The notes under the pieces are model-generated. The model did no database searches and had not been told where the DNA came from. It saw only the letters and a list, made by a program, of their open reading frames with translations. Shown here in pieces: positions 7,944-14,845 of a stretch of DNA of 23,483 bases. The stretch comes from JAYRWN01 sp041917975 (lineage in GTDB: Bacteria > Bacteroidota > Bacteroidia > Chitinophagales > Saprospiraceae): the NCBI GenBank assembly GCA_041917975.1, contig JAYRWN010000036.1, positions 1 through 23,483 of the forward strand, written 5' to 3'. Each line of letters begins with the position of its first letter. Position 1 is the first letter of the stretch. A program made the translations under genes and the position numbers.

Positions 7944-8759
7944 TTATTTTAACCTAAATGAATCTAATAAGAATTTGGAATTTAAATTTAATTTTAATAA
8001 GGTATAAAAATAATATTTGGCAAAGTTGGTATCTTCTTGAATAGGCACCATTTCAAAATATTTTAATGCTGTTTTATAGTCTTCCATGGCATAAGCGCCA
8101 TAGGCTTTCTGGATTAGCATCTGAATCGAGTCTTCCATCGGACCACGATATAAATGCTGCATTTCCGGTTTAACATATCCTTTAGCCTCCAATTGCTCCA
8201 GTAAGGTGGGTGGTTTAAGAAATAACCAAGTGAAATAACTAATAAAAATCATCGAAGCCGCAATTCCCAGCCATTTTACCCACGGTTTAATCCTCTTTAT
8301 TCTAGATTTTTCCTCCTCCTGATCCAGGTTAGAGAACTTTTTCTCTTCCTCCTCAAGCTGGTCCTGCACCATCCGCAACGCGTGATAACGAATACCCTGG
8401 CGGGTCAGGTCATCCGGTTCGGCAGGTGAGGGAGTCATGGAGGTCGCTACTTCCGCTTGTTTAGTGGGACGGTCATCAGGAGGTGCAGAAATCGTAGAAA
8501 GGTCACCCGCGTCTGTGGAAATATTTTCAGGATTTTTTTCCTCCGGGGTCAGTGATTGGTCATAGGCGGATAAATTTTGCTTCAGGCGGGTGAGGGTGTC
8601 AAAGCGGATGCCTTGTTTATCCCGCTGTACCTGCAGATAGACCTGCTGCCAGGCGGCGTTTTGTTCCAGGAGCGCTTTTATCTCTGTCTGCCGCTCAGGC
8701 GTCACCGCGCCTTGCAGGTACTGTTCCAGTTCTTCCCTGATTTCAGCGGTATCTTCCAT
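7944..8759 (-). CDS. Single-pass membrane protein downstream of ECF sigma factor (putative anti-sigma / TPR-like)
   Basis: A 271-residue protein. The N-terminal 155 residues are charged and probably cytoplasmic; one transmembrane helix lies at about 160-182 (WVKWLGIAASMIF...). The remaining 90 residues lie outside, with a TPR-like pair (AYGAYAMEDYKTALKYFEMVP). The start, REELEQYLQGAVTPERQTEIKALLEQN, is like the helical sigma-binding ends of Bacteroidota anti-sigma factors. A motif is present twice: QGIRFDTLTRLKQNL (49-63) and QGIRYHALRMVQDQL (121-135). The ATG overlaps the stop of the sigma gene (TAATG), so the two are translationally coupled, which supports a regulator of that sigma factor. 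The last 15-20 residues (NLNSKFLLDSFRLK) are encoded by AT-rich DNA and interrupt the TPR pattern, suggesting a replaced 3' end. Role inferred. Confidence 0.75.
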   Translation of the reverse strand: MEDTAEIREELEQYLQGAVTPERQTEIKALLEQNAAWQQVYLQVQRDKQGIRFDTLTRLKQNLSAYDQSLTPEEKNPENISTDAGDLSTISAPPDDRPTKQAEVATSMTPSPAEPDDLTRQGIRYHALRMVQDQLEEEEKKFSNLDQEEEKSRIKRIKPWVKWLGIAASMIFISYFTWLFLKPPTLLEQLEAKGYVKPEMQHLYRGPMEDSIQMLIQKAYGAYAMEDYKTALKYFEMVPIQEDTNFAKYYFYTLLKLNLNSKFLLDSFRLK

Positions 8760-9331
8760 TAGCCGGGGATTTGAGCTTGCAGATCAGCACACAGTTTCTG
8801 CAGGCGCTGCAGGCACTTGTATTTCACATTTTTTACCGTGTCTTCATTTTTATAGCCCATACGTTCGCAGATGTCGCGCATGGTCCACTGCAGGTAATAA
8901 AAATTTTGCAACAGGCTGCGGCAGGGATCACCCATTTTTTCCAACCCCTGATGGATGGTGGTGAGCTGCCGGGCATAATCTTCTTCATCCGTGTCCGGCG
9001 CGTCCTCCTGCAGGTGGGCCAACACCAGATCAGCTGAAGTAACATCCTGGCGTTGGCGGTGGCGCAGCCATTCGTGCGCTTTGTTGCGGCCAATGGCAAA
9101 CAAATAACTCAGCACCTGGCCGTCCAGCGTGGTTAATTTCCCAGTGATGATGTTGTCGTAAAAAATGACCACTGCCGTTTGGAAAAACTCGATGGCCTCC
9201 TCCGGCGTACAGGGGAAGTCCCGGGTGATCCAGGCCACAAACGGCCGCCGGCAGGTGCGGTAAATGTCCCGGAGCGGCCCTTCGTCGCCGTTCCGGATGC
9301 GCTGGAGTAAGTCTGCGGAGTCTGAAGTCAT
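8759..9331 (-). CDS. ECF-type sigma-70 family RNA polymerase sigma factor
   Basis: A 190-residue sigma factor. Region 2 covers about 10-85: LLQRIRNGDEGPLRDIY, EFFQTAVVIFYDNI (core-binding) and VLSYLFAIGRNKAHEWLR (promoter -10 binding). Region 4 covers about 130-185: RSLLQNFYYLQWTMRDICERMGY then NEDTVKNVKYKCLQRL, the recognition helix. The frame is open to a TTG at 9376, but the ATG at 9331 (MTSDSADLLQ) is preferred because the added 15 residues are not sigma-like. It begins the run of minus-strand genes down to 6443, so it may control its own operon and the convergent CHAT gene. Its G+C is high (36 of 60 bases in 8641-8700 of the coupled gene), in contrast to the two genes at the end of the run. 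Which promoters it reads is unknown. Confidence 0.88.
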   Translation of the reverse strand: MTSDSADLLQRIRNGDEGPLRDIYRTCRRPFVAWITRDFPCTPEEAIEFFQTAVVIFYDNIITGKLTTLDGQVLSYLFAIGRNKAHEWLRHRQRQDVTSADLVLAHLQEDAPDTDEEDYARQLTTIHQGLEKMGDPCRSLLQNFYYLQWTMRDICERMGYKNEDTVKNVKYKCLQRLQKLCADLQAQIPG

Positions 9332-9399
9332 GTCACTAGGGGTGGTTGTTGTGGCTAAATATAAAAAAATTGGCAATAACTTGTAAGTCCCCTAAGAAT

Positions 9400-9686
9400 G
9401 AGTATTTGTGTATGCGTGTATTTGTGTATGGGGGATTAGCAGTCAGCCGTTTGCCATTCGCTGTTGGCAACTGGAGAAAGCGATTGAGTATTTTGTGTAT
9501 TTGTATAATTGTGTAGGCGTGTATGGGATTGGGCAGCGGGCTCTTTGCTATTCGTTGCCGGCAACTGGAGTTAGTGATAGTGTATTTGGGTATTTGTTTA
9601 TTCGTGTATGGGAGCAAGCTACTGGCTGCTGGGTATGGAATTAGCAATTAGCTGTTCGCTATTCGCCGTTGGCATCTGCAAACTGG
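9400..9686. repeat. Three degenerate tandem units of about 85-105 bp
   Basis: Units at about 9400-9485, 9486-9578 and 9579-9686 share the order: T/G-rich GTATTTGTGTAT-like stretch, CGTGTATGGG, then GCAG/GCTG, CTATTCGC.GTTGGCAACTGG. GTATTTGTGTATG also occurs twice inside unit 1 (9402-9414 and 9418-9430). With the neighbouring bases this fills the gap between the sigma gene start (9331) and the broken gene at 9688. No coding signal. Open frames over it are low-complexity by-products. It resembles the noncoding repeats common between Bacteroidota genes. There are no regular unique spacers, so it is not a CRISPR. Confidence 0.65.
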
Positions 9687-9687
9687 C

Positions 9688-9917
9688 TTAAGCATTTTTT
9701 ACGTCATTTGCCAAATATGTGGAAGGAAAATTGAACATTGAAACATTGTATTTATTTAATAATTCCGCAAAAATTCGTTCGGTTAATCCGGCAAGTTCAG
9801 CAGCTTGGCCAAGTGAAAAAATTTACTTGCTCATAAAGTCTGGAATCAACAAGCATAACCAATTCACGTTGGGTTAAATCTACGCTGTCAGGTATATTTA
9901 AAGTTAATGTTTTCATA
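9688..9917 (-). pseudogene. UPF0175 family protein (antitoxin-like), broken by two frameshifts
   Basis: Read on the minus strand from the ATG at 9917 with two one-base corrections, this gives 75 residues in the family pattern: MKTLTLNIPDSVDL, SRLYEQ, LGQAAELAGLTERIFAELLNKY, then SMFNFPSTYLANDVKNA and TAA. One extra base lies in the ACTTTTAAAT segment (about 9897-9904) and another in the run TGAAAAAATTTAC (9814-9826, plus strand). The 230-base span equals 228 plus 2. Both sit at homopolymers, so sequencing errors are possible, but two in 230 bases favours decay. UPF0175 proteins are small DNA-binding, antitoxin-like proteins often followed by a PIN-type (DUF3368) toxin gene. Here the downstream side holds only repeats, so the partner is absent. 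The family call is from memory of its consensus. Confidence 0.75.
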
Positions 9918-10028
9918 TCTCAAAAGATTTGTATTACATCATTGTCATCCATTAACAAATGTTGATAGAAGCACAGCATCAGATTTAACTATGCCAGTCC
10001 CCATTGCAGAAAACGTCTGTTGCTACTG
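9918..10028. other. Short gap between broken antitoxin and AlbA_2 gene
   Basis: On the minus strand this holds a 25-codon open stretch (ending near 9955, residues ...MGTGIVKSDAVLLSTFVNG) between two stops. It reads like protein but matches nothing I can name and may be another gene remnant. No hairpin terminator for the AlbA_2 gene is visible. Confidence 0.3.
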
Positions 10029-11966
10029 TTAATATTTTCTTGGCTTTTGGGCGATTCGCTTCATTTTGTGTAAAAATTCAATGTCTCTGTTCAAAAAATC
10101 TTTTTCAACGACACCGCCTGCATTATCTAATGCTTTCATTAAATCTCTTTCAGCATCATCTAAATATACACGTGCTCTTTCCCAAGCTTTTGCTTTGATT
10201 TTTGCACTATTATCTCTGCTCCTTCCTGTGTCAATACAAATTTTAACGATGTCCATAGTTGCTCTTGCACGATTCTCTAAAAGAACAACGTTAGTAGCTA
10301 ATGAAGGTTTTTCTATAAAAATTCTCCTTACATAATCAATAAGTTCTTCGTTTCGTCCTAGTTTTTTTAGCGCTATAACAGCTTTTTCTATTTCTCTTTC
10401 TTCAAGAGTTGCCAATGCAGCATGCTTGCTAATTACATTTGCGATTTCTGAAACATTTTGATTGTTTTTAACCATTGAAATCACCTCAGCTATATTCACA
10501 AGTGTAGAAGGATTAATTCTTTCTAGAATTATTTTATAATCAGAGATAAATGTGACTAAAATATTTGGTTCTCTCTTTAAAATGCAAATTTCACAAAGTA
10601 AATCAATTGCTCTATAATTATACGGGTCGAGATCTAAAATTGACTTTACTTTAGTTAAAGCTTCATCCAGTTTATTCATAATAATATCGTTTTCGATATC
10701 ATGCAATGACTTAATAAGCGTATGTCTTGGATGTGCAGGTAAAATACAGGTAACACTCTCTATTTCAATTTCAAATTGTGGAGTAGGGCATCCTTCCTCT
10801 TTCATGGTACGAAGAATAGTTGGTATACCTTGCCCCTCTGCCTGAGCTAGTTGTAGTTTATTGAAAAAATAAGCGAGTGTTTGATTCCTCCAAAACGGTG
10901 TAGCTTTACCAACCATAAACTTATCTTTGTCAATTGCCCTTGGTAAAGAACCTGGAGAATGAATTTCAATCCTATTAGAAAAAACTGTTATCCTCGTGGG
11001 CTGTTCAATCTCGTAATCTCTATGAACGATCGAATTTATTACCGCTTCTTGTAATGCCCTAATAGGATATTTTAGTTGATTAGGTATATTATCTTTTTTG
11101 TCAAAGGCAGTGTAGGTTTCCGCATTAAGGATTTGAATTGCCTTTCGTGCTTGTTCGACAATATTCCCAGTCAATTGATGACGTTCTGCGGTGGGTTCGC
11201 TTCTATCAATTCCTTTGTAGATAGATACTACTAAAAACGCTCCGGGGAAAAACTGGAGAGGTTCTTTTGAGAAAAGAAGTAATGAAAAATTTCTTGGCTT
11301 TAATTCGTTTGTCAGTGGCTCTTTTGCTGCCAATGGAGGAACGAAACTCGAAAGCCTTTCCGATGAAGACAAATAGTCTTCTAAAGCTTTATTATTATCC
11401 CATAACCCCATCTCTTTCAAGTATTCTCTTAATGAAAGTAGGTCAATTTCATTGAGACTTGCAGAATTGTTAATTCGCCTATCCCAATGCTCAAGTCTAT
11501 TTTTCTTTACAAGCAACTCTCTTAATATTCCGTTTCTGGCTTCTCTGGTTTCTCTGCCTATCCTGACATAGTATGTAGAGGCATCTTTTCCGCTTGCTCT
11601 ATAGTTATGTGCATCACCAGTTGCTGGTATAATAAATATAAGGATCCTGCTATCGTCTTTTACAGGTATCTCTTCTATGAGTGGAACTATTGGTGGGAAG
11701 ACTTTGTCCCTAAGATCTGACAAAACTTTGTTCTCAACTTCCTTAAATCTATCCGACAAAAGTCCAATTTGGACAAGTTTTTGAAAGCCATGTTCGTCTT
11801 TTATTTCTTTAGCTCCACAAACTATGTAGCCGCCTCCTAGATTAGAAAAATCATTAGCAAAAGCCACTGCTGTCTTTACAACAGAATCAATATCAGCAAC
11901 ATTCTCTTTCCATTCTACTCGTTCACTTTCTCTTTTGGAAAGTTCGGATAATATAATTTTTAACAT
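10029..11966 (-). CDS. Schlafen/AlbA_2 domain protein with HATPase domain and helical C-terminus
   Basis: A 645-residue cytoplasmic protein. Residues about 13-150 form an AlbA_2 (Schlafen-type) domain: ESERVEWKENV, FANDFSNLGGGYIVCGAKE, STYYVRIGRETREA. A GHKL-type ATP-binding module of the kind found in 'RecG-like' AlbA_2 proteins (HATPase_c_4) follows: EAVINSIVHRDY with Asn311, ITVFSNRIEIHSPGSLP (325-342) and AEGQGIPTILRTMKEEG (376-392). The last 240 residues are all-helical with TPR-like pairs and carry no named domain. Proteins of this layout are usually annotated as DNA-binding or transcriptional regulators; some Schlafen-type proteins cut RNA in defence, but no nuclease residues can be claimed here. 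G+C is lower than in the neighbouring aminopeptidase gene, suggesting acquisition. The gene is preceded by an inverted repeat around its likely promoter. Confidence 0.85.
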   Translation of the reverse strand: MLKIILSELSKRESERVEWKENVADIDSVVKTAVAFANDFSNLGGGYIVCGAKEIKDEHGFQKLVQIGLLSDRFKEVENKVLSDLRDKVFPPIVPLIEEIPVKDDSRILIFIIPATGDAHNYRASGKDASTYYVRIGRETREARNGILRELLVKKNRLEHWDRRINNSASLNEIDLLSLREYLKEMGLWDNNKALEDYLSSSERLSSFVPPLAAKEPLTNELKPRNFSLLLFSKEPLQFFPGAFLVVSIYKGIDRSEPTAERHQLTGNIVEQARKAIQILNAETYTAFDKKDNIPNQLKYPIRALQEAVINSIVHRDYEIEQPTRITVFSNRIEIHSPGSLPRAIDKDKFMVGKATPFWRNQTLAYFFNKLQLAQAEGQGIPTILRTMKEEGCPTPQFEIEIESVTCILPAHPRHTLIKSLHDIENDIIMNKLDEALTKVKSILDLDPYNYRAIDLLCEICILKREPNILVTFISDYKIILERINPSTLVNIAEVISMVKNNQNVSEIANVISKHAALATLEEREIEKAVIALKKLGRNEELIDYVRRIFIEKPSLATNVVLLENRARATMDIVKICIDTGRSRDNSAKIKAKAWERARVYLDDAERDLMKALDNAGGVVEKDFLNRDIEFLHKMKRIAQKPRKY

Positions 11967-11974
11967 GGCGCTAA

Positions 11975-12021
11975 TTTACAACAAAACGGTCAAAATTAAT
12001 GCTAGCTAACTTCGTTGTAAA
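11975..12021 (-). promoter_or_regulatory. Putative promoter enclosed by an inverted repeat, upstream of the AlbA_2 gene
   Basis: On the minus strand TAATTTTG (11998 to 11991) is an exact TAnnTTTG -7 element, about 25 bases before the ATG at 11966. It lies between two perfect 8-base arms, TTTACAAC at 11975-11982 and GTTGTAAA at 12014-12021, with a GCTAGC palindrome at 12001-12006 inside. No TTG is seen at the expected -33 spacing. The arrangement resembles an operator for a dimeric repressor, possibly autoregulation. Confidence 0.4.
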
Positions 12022-12143
12022 AAACACACGTTTTTATTTATAACTCTTGCGTTTAATTTGATTATCCAACTTGTTATCACTCCGCTGCGTCATTTTGTTA
12101 CGCGCTAACCTTTATTTCTCGTATATATATCCACCTAATATGA

Positions 12144-13412
12144 TTAGTGCATGCGGTCTTCGATTTCCTCAATTTCCATGGGTATACCTGCCATTAAATC
12201 TACAGGGCCCTCGGCAGAGATATAAATATCATTTTCGAGGCGAATGCCCATCTTTTCCGCCCGAAGGTAAAGCCCCGGCTCACAGGTAAGTACCATGCCT
12301 TCGGCCAGAGGTTGGTAGCGATCAGCCAGGTCATGCACATCCAAACCCAGGTGATGGCCGATGCCGTGCATAAAGAAGGCATTGATCTCCGCCGGCGCAG
12401 GTTTTTTCGTTGGTACCAAACCTAATTCATATAATTCAAACCCTAGATATTGTTCAGTTTCTTTATGAATGGCGGCCAGTGTTTGGCCGGGGACCATCAT
12501 GCTGCGGGCCAATTTAAAAGCATTCAGCACTGCGGTGTAGACCTTTTTTTGCCGGTCCGTAAAGCGACCATTTACCGGTATGGTGCGGGTCAGGTCAGCA
12601 GCATAATGGGCGTATTCAGCCCCAAAATCCAGGAGTACCAGATCGCCGGACTGCAAAATCTGGTCGTTTTTAATATAATGTAAGGTACAGGCATTCAGGC
12701 CTCCGGCGATGATGGGCAGATAAGCCTGGGCGGCGCCATGGGAAATAAACGTATAACTGATTTCCGCCTCCACCTGGTATTCCAGCTGTCCGGGGCGTAT
12801 GGTGGTTAACACGCGCTGAAACGCTTCCCCGGTGATGGCACAAGCCTGCCGGATCAACTCTAGTTCTATGGGCGATTTGTACATGGCTAATTCACGCAAA
12901 ATGGGTTGCGCGCGGCGCAAGGTATGCAGTGGAAAGCGCCGGCGCAGCTCATGCGCCATGCGCGTGTCCTTGCTGACCACCGGGGTATAAAAGCGGTCAT
13001 GCTCGTTGCTATTCAGAAATATTTCTCCGGCCATACACATCAGCGGCTGCAGAACATCCTCATATTGATGGCTCCATTTGGTCTGTGTAATGCCTGAAAT
13101 TTCCTGGGCTTCCGCAAGATTTATTTTAGAACCATCCCACACAGAAGTGTGTTCATCAGTAAACGGTACAAAAAGCAGTTCACGGTACTCCGGACGGCGG
13201 CAATCCGGATATAATATCAGGATACTATCCGGTTCATCAATACCGGTCAGGGCAAAAAAATGTGAATTTTGGCGATAGGGATAGGTTTGATCCCCATTGC
13301 GGGGCATAACATCCGCGGCAAAAAAAATAGCCATGGCGTTAGCCGGCAGGTGGGCGGTGAAACGCTGCCGGTTAAGAATAAATAAGGAAGGATCGATTTT
13401 ATGATAACGCAT
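12144..13412 (-). CDS. pepP: Xaa-Pro aminopeptidase (M24B family)
   Basis: A 422-residue two-domain metalloenzyme that removes the N-terminal residue from peptides with proline in second place. Residues 1-170 match the aminopeptidase P N-terminal domain (FFAADVMPRNGDQTYPYRQNSHFFALTG). Residues 175-422 form the pita-bread catalytic domain with all five metal ligands visible: Asp262 (LLDFGAEY), Asp273 (AADLTRT), His353 (HGIGHHLGLDVHD), Glu378 (LTCEPGLYL) and Glu393 (IRLENDIY). The length is usual for the family and there is no signal peptide, so it is cytoplasmic, probably in peptide recycling. It lies upstream of the AlbA_2 gene on the same strand, with 177 bases between, so co-transcription is not obvious. 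It is divergent from the sigma factor gene at 13615. G+C is clearly higher than in the AlbA_2 gene. Confidence 0.95.
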   Translation of the reverse strand: MRYHKIDPSLFILNRQRFTAHLPANAMAIFFAADVMPRNGDQTYPYRQNSHFFALTGIDEPDSILILYPDCRRPEYRELLFVPFTDEHTSVWDGSKINLAEAQEISGITQTKWSHQYEDVLQPLMCMAGEIFLNSNEHDRFYTPVVSKDTRMAHELRRRFPLHTLRRAQPILRELAMYKSPIELELIRQACAITGEAFQRVLTTIRPGQLEYQVEAEISYTFISHGAAQAYLPIIAGGLNACTLHYIKNDQILQSGDLVLLDFGAEYAHYAADLTRTIPVNGRFTDRQKKVYTAVLNAFKLARSMMVPGQTLAAIHKETEQYLGFELYELGLVPTKKPAPAEINAFFMHGIGHHLGLDVHDLADRYQPLAEGMVLTCEPGLYLRAEKMGIRLENDIYISAEGPVDLMAGIPMEIEEIEDRMH

Positions 13413-13614
13413 GTTTATGGCTAAATTACACGGGGTAATTTAATGGTTGAAAAGCATAAATCAGTTAAGCGGTGGTAAAAATTTCCGCGAACAATCCAGT
13501 TTTGGAATTGAAGCGCGATGACCTGCGGGTTACAAATTATTTTTTTGTATTTTTTATTTCTTCGTGTGATAAATAGCTGATCCTGACGATTAATACAGCA
13601 AGATTAAATGTACA

Positions 13615-14121
13615 GTGTTGAATAATCCATTATCCGACTCCTATTTAGACCTTCTGGAACAACATAAAGGTATCATCTATAAAGTCACCCAAGCTTATAC
13701 ACGAGAATTAAGAGATCGAGAAGATCTTCAACAGGAAATAGCCTTTCAACTCTGGCGTGCCTGGCCCCAATATTCACCCCGCTTTAAAGTTTCGACTTGG
13801 GTCTATCGCATTGCCTTAAATGTGGCTATTTCCTTTGTTCGCAAATCCGCAAGACGACCAAAAAGTTTAGCGGCAGAGGATGCAAAACTGTTAACCCTAC
13901 AGTCAACTGACCACCAGGAAGCAGAGGAGCAACACCTCTGGCTGCATCGCTTTATCGATGAATTAAATCATTTGGACAAAGCGGTAATATTATTGTACCT
14001 GGATGATTGGCCCCAGCAGGACATTGCGGACACATTCGGTTTGAGTTTGACCAATGTTTCGACTAAAATCAACCGGATCAAAAACCAATTAAAACAAAAA
14101 TTTAAAACCTTAAATGAATAG
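13615..14121 (+). CDS. ECF-type sigma-70 family RNA polymerase sigma factor
   Basis: A 168-residue sigma factor. Region 2 at about 8-80: LLEQHKGIIYKVTQAY, REDLQQEIAFQLWRAWPQY and STWVYRIALNVAISFVRK. Region 4 at about 112-165: LNHLDKAVILLYLDDWPQQDIA then LSLTNVSTKINRIKNQLKQ. There is no ATG at the start of the conserved part; GTG at 13615 or TTG at 13618 must serve, as a TAA lies in frame a few codons upstream. A five-codon frame starting with ATG (13608-13625, MYSVE) ends across this start and might couple translation. The next gene overlaps by eight bases. The pair has the layout of sigma factor plus membrane partner. Confidence 0.88.
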   Translation: MLNNPLSDSYLDLLEQHKGIIYKVTQAYTRELRDREDLQQEIAFQLWRAWPQYSPRFKVSTWVYRIALNVAISFVRKSARRPKSLAAEDAKLLTLQSTDHQEAEEQHLWLHRFIDELNHLDKAVILLYLDDWPQQDIADTFGLSLTNVSTKINRIKNQLKQKFKTLNE

Positions 14122-14773
14122 ACTTATGCAAGAAATGGATTTCAAGCTTCTTTGGCAGGATTATTCCCAGAGATTAGATTATTATTTAGCCCTTAATCAG
14201 CAGCAGGCCATAACCATAACCCAGTTAAAAATCAAGTCCTCGCTCAGTGGCTTACGCTGGTCCAAATGGGCAGCCTTACTCCTTGGATGTTTCTGGGTGC
14301 TGTTTGTGGATACGTTGGTTATTAACCTCTGGTCGGTAGCCTCTCCCTTTTTTCTGATCTCGGCTATTCTCCAATCATGCCTTACCAAGTTGGCCATCGG
14401 AATTTACCTTTATCAATTGGTTGTGATTAATCAGGTCAAATTAGACGGCGCTATCCTTTCCACCCAACAACGTTTGGCCGAACTAGTGGTCTCAACATTG
14501 TGGGTGGCCCGCATCCTTTTTTTGCAAATTCCCTTATGGACTACCTTTTACCTTCATGGTGCTTTATTCACTGCAGAGCACACCCTATGGTTAGTTGTCC
14601 AGGCTTTAATCACCCTTGTCAGTGCGGGATTTGCTCTCTGGTTATTTATAAATTTTAAAGTCAGTAATAAGGATAAACGTTGGTTTCGCCTCATTCTGGA
14701 TGGACCTGAATGGACGCCGCTTATCACAGCTATGGACTGGTTAGATGAACTTAAAGCGTACAAACACTCCTGA
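14114..14773 (+). CDS. Four-helix inner-membrane protein paired with the sigma factor
   Basis: A 219-residue protein with about 50 cytoplasmic residues (LLWQDYSQRLDYYLALNQQQ) followed by four hydrophobic segments, roughly at 52-73, 76-105, 121-147 and 158-179, and a short polar tail with WTPLITAMDWLDELK. No named domain is recognised. The ATG at 14114 overlaps the end of the sigma gene; ATG at 14126 (MQEMDFK), four bases after the sigma stop, is an alternative start. Tight coupling suggests that it senses the membrane state and controls the sigma factor, as pairs of this kind are common in Bacteroidota; no zinc-binding anti-sigma motif (HxxxCxxC) is present. Role inferred. Confidence 0.75.
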   Translation: MNRLMQEMDFKLLWQDYSQRLDYYLALNQQQAITITQLKIKSSLSGLRWSKWAALLLGCFWVLFVDTLVINLWSVASPFFLISAILQSCLTKLAIGIYLYQLVVINQVKLDGAILSTQQRLAELVVSTLWVARILFLQIPLWTTFYLHGALFTAEHTLWLVVQALITLVSAGFALWLFINFKVSNKDKRWFRLILDGPEWTPLITAMDWLDELKAYKHS

Positions 14774-14845
14774 AACAAATCTCAATGGGTCTTCGAAGGT
14801 GTTGTTTATAAAAATCAGCTACTTTAGCCGGGCATAAATAAAAGC

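Noticed and set aside
7944..8759. Gasdermin-like pore protein next to the proteases
   Set aside because: The protein has one clear transmembrane helix and a TPR-like end and is coupled to a sigma factor; nothing resembles a gasdermin fold.
9336..9647. 103-codon minus-strand frame and 78-codon plus-strand frame over the repeats
   Set aside because: The translations are low-complexity products of the T/G-rich repeat, with no family pattern or plausible start.
9400..9686. CRISPR-like array
   Set aside because: Only three degenerate units, of unequal length, without identical repeats or unique spacers.
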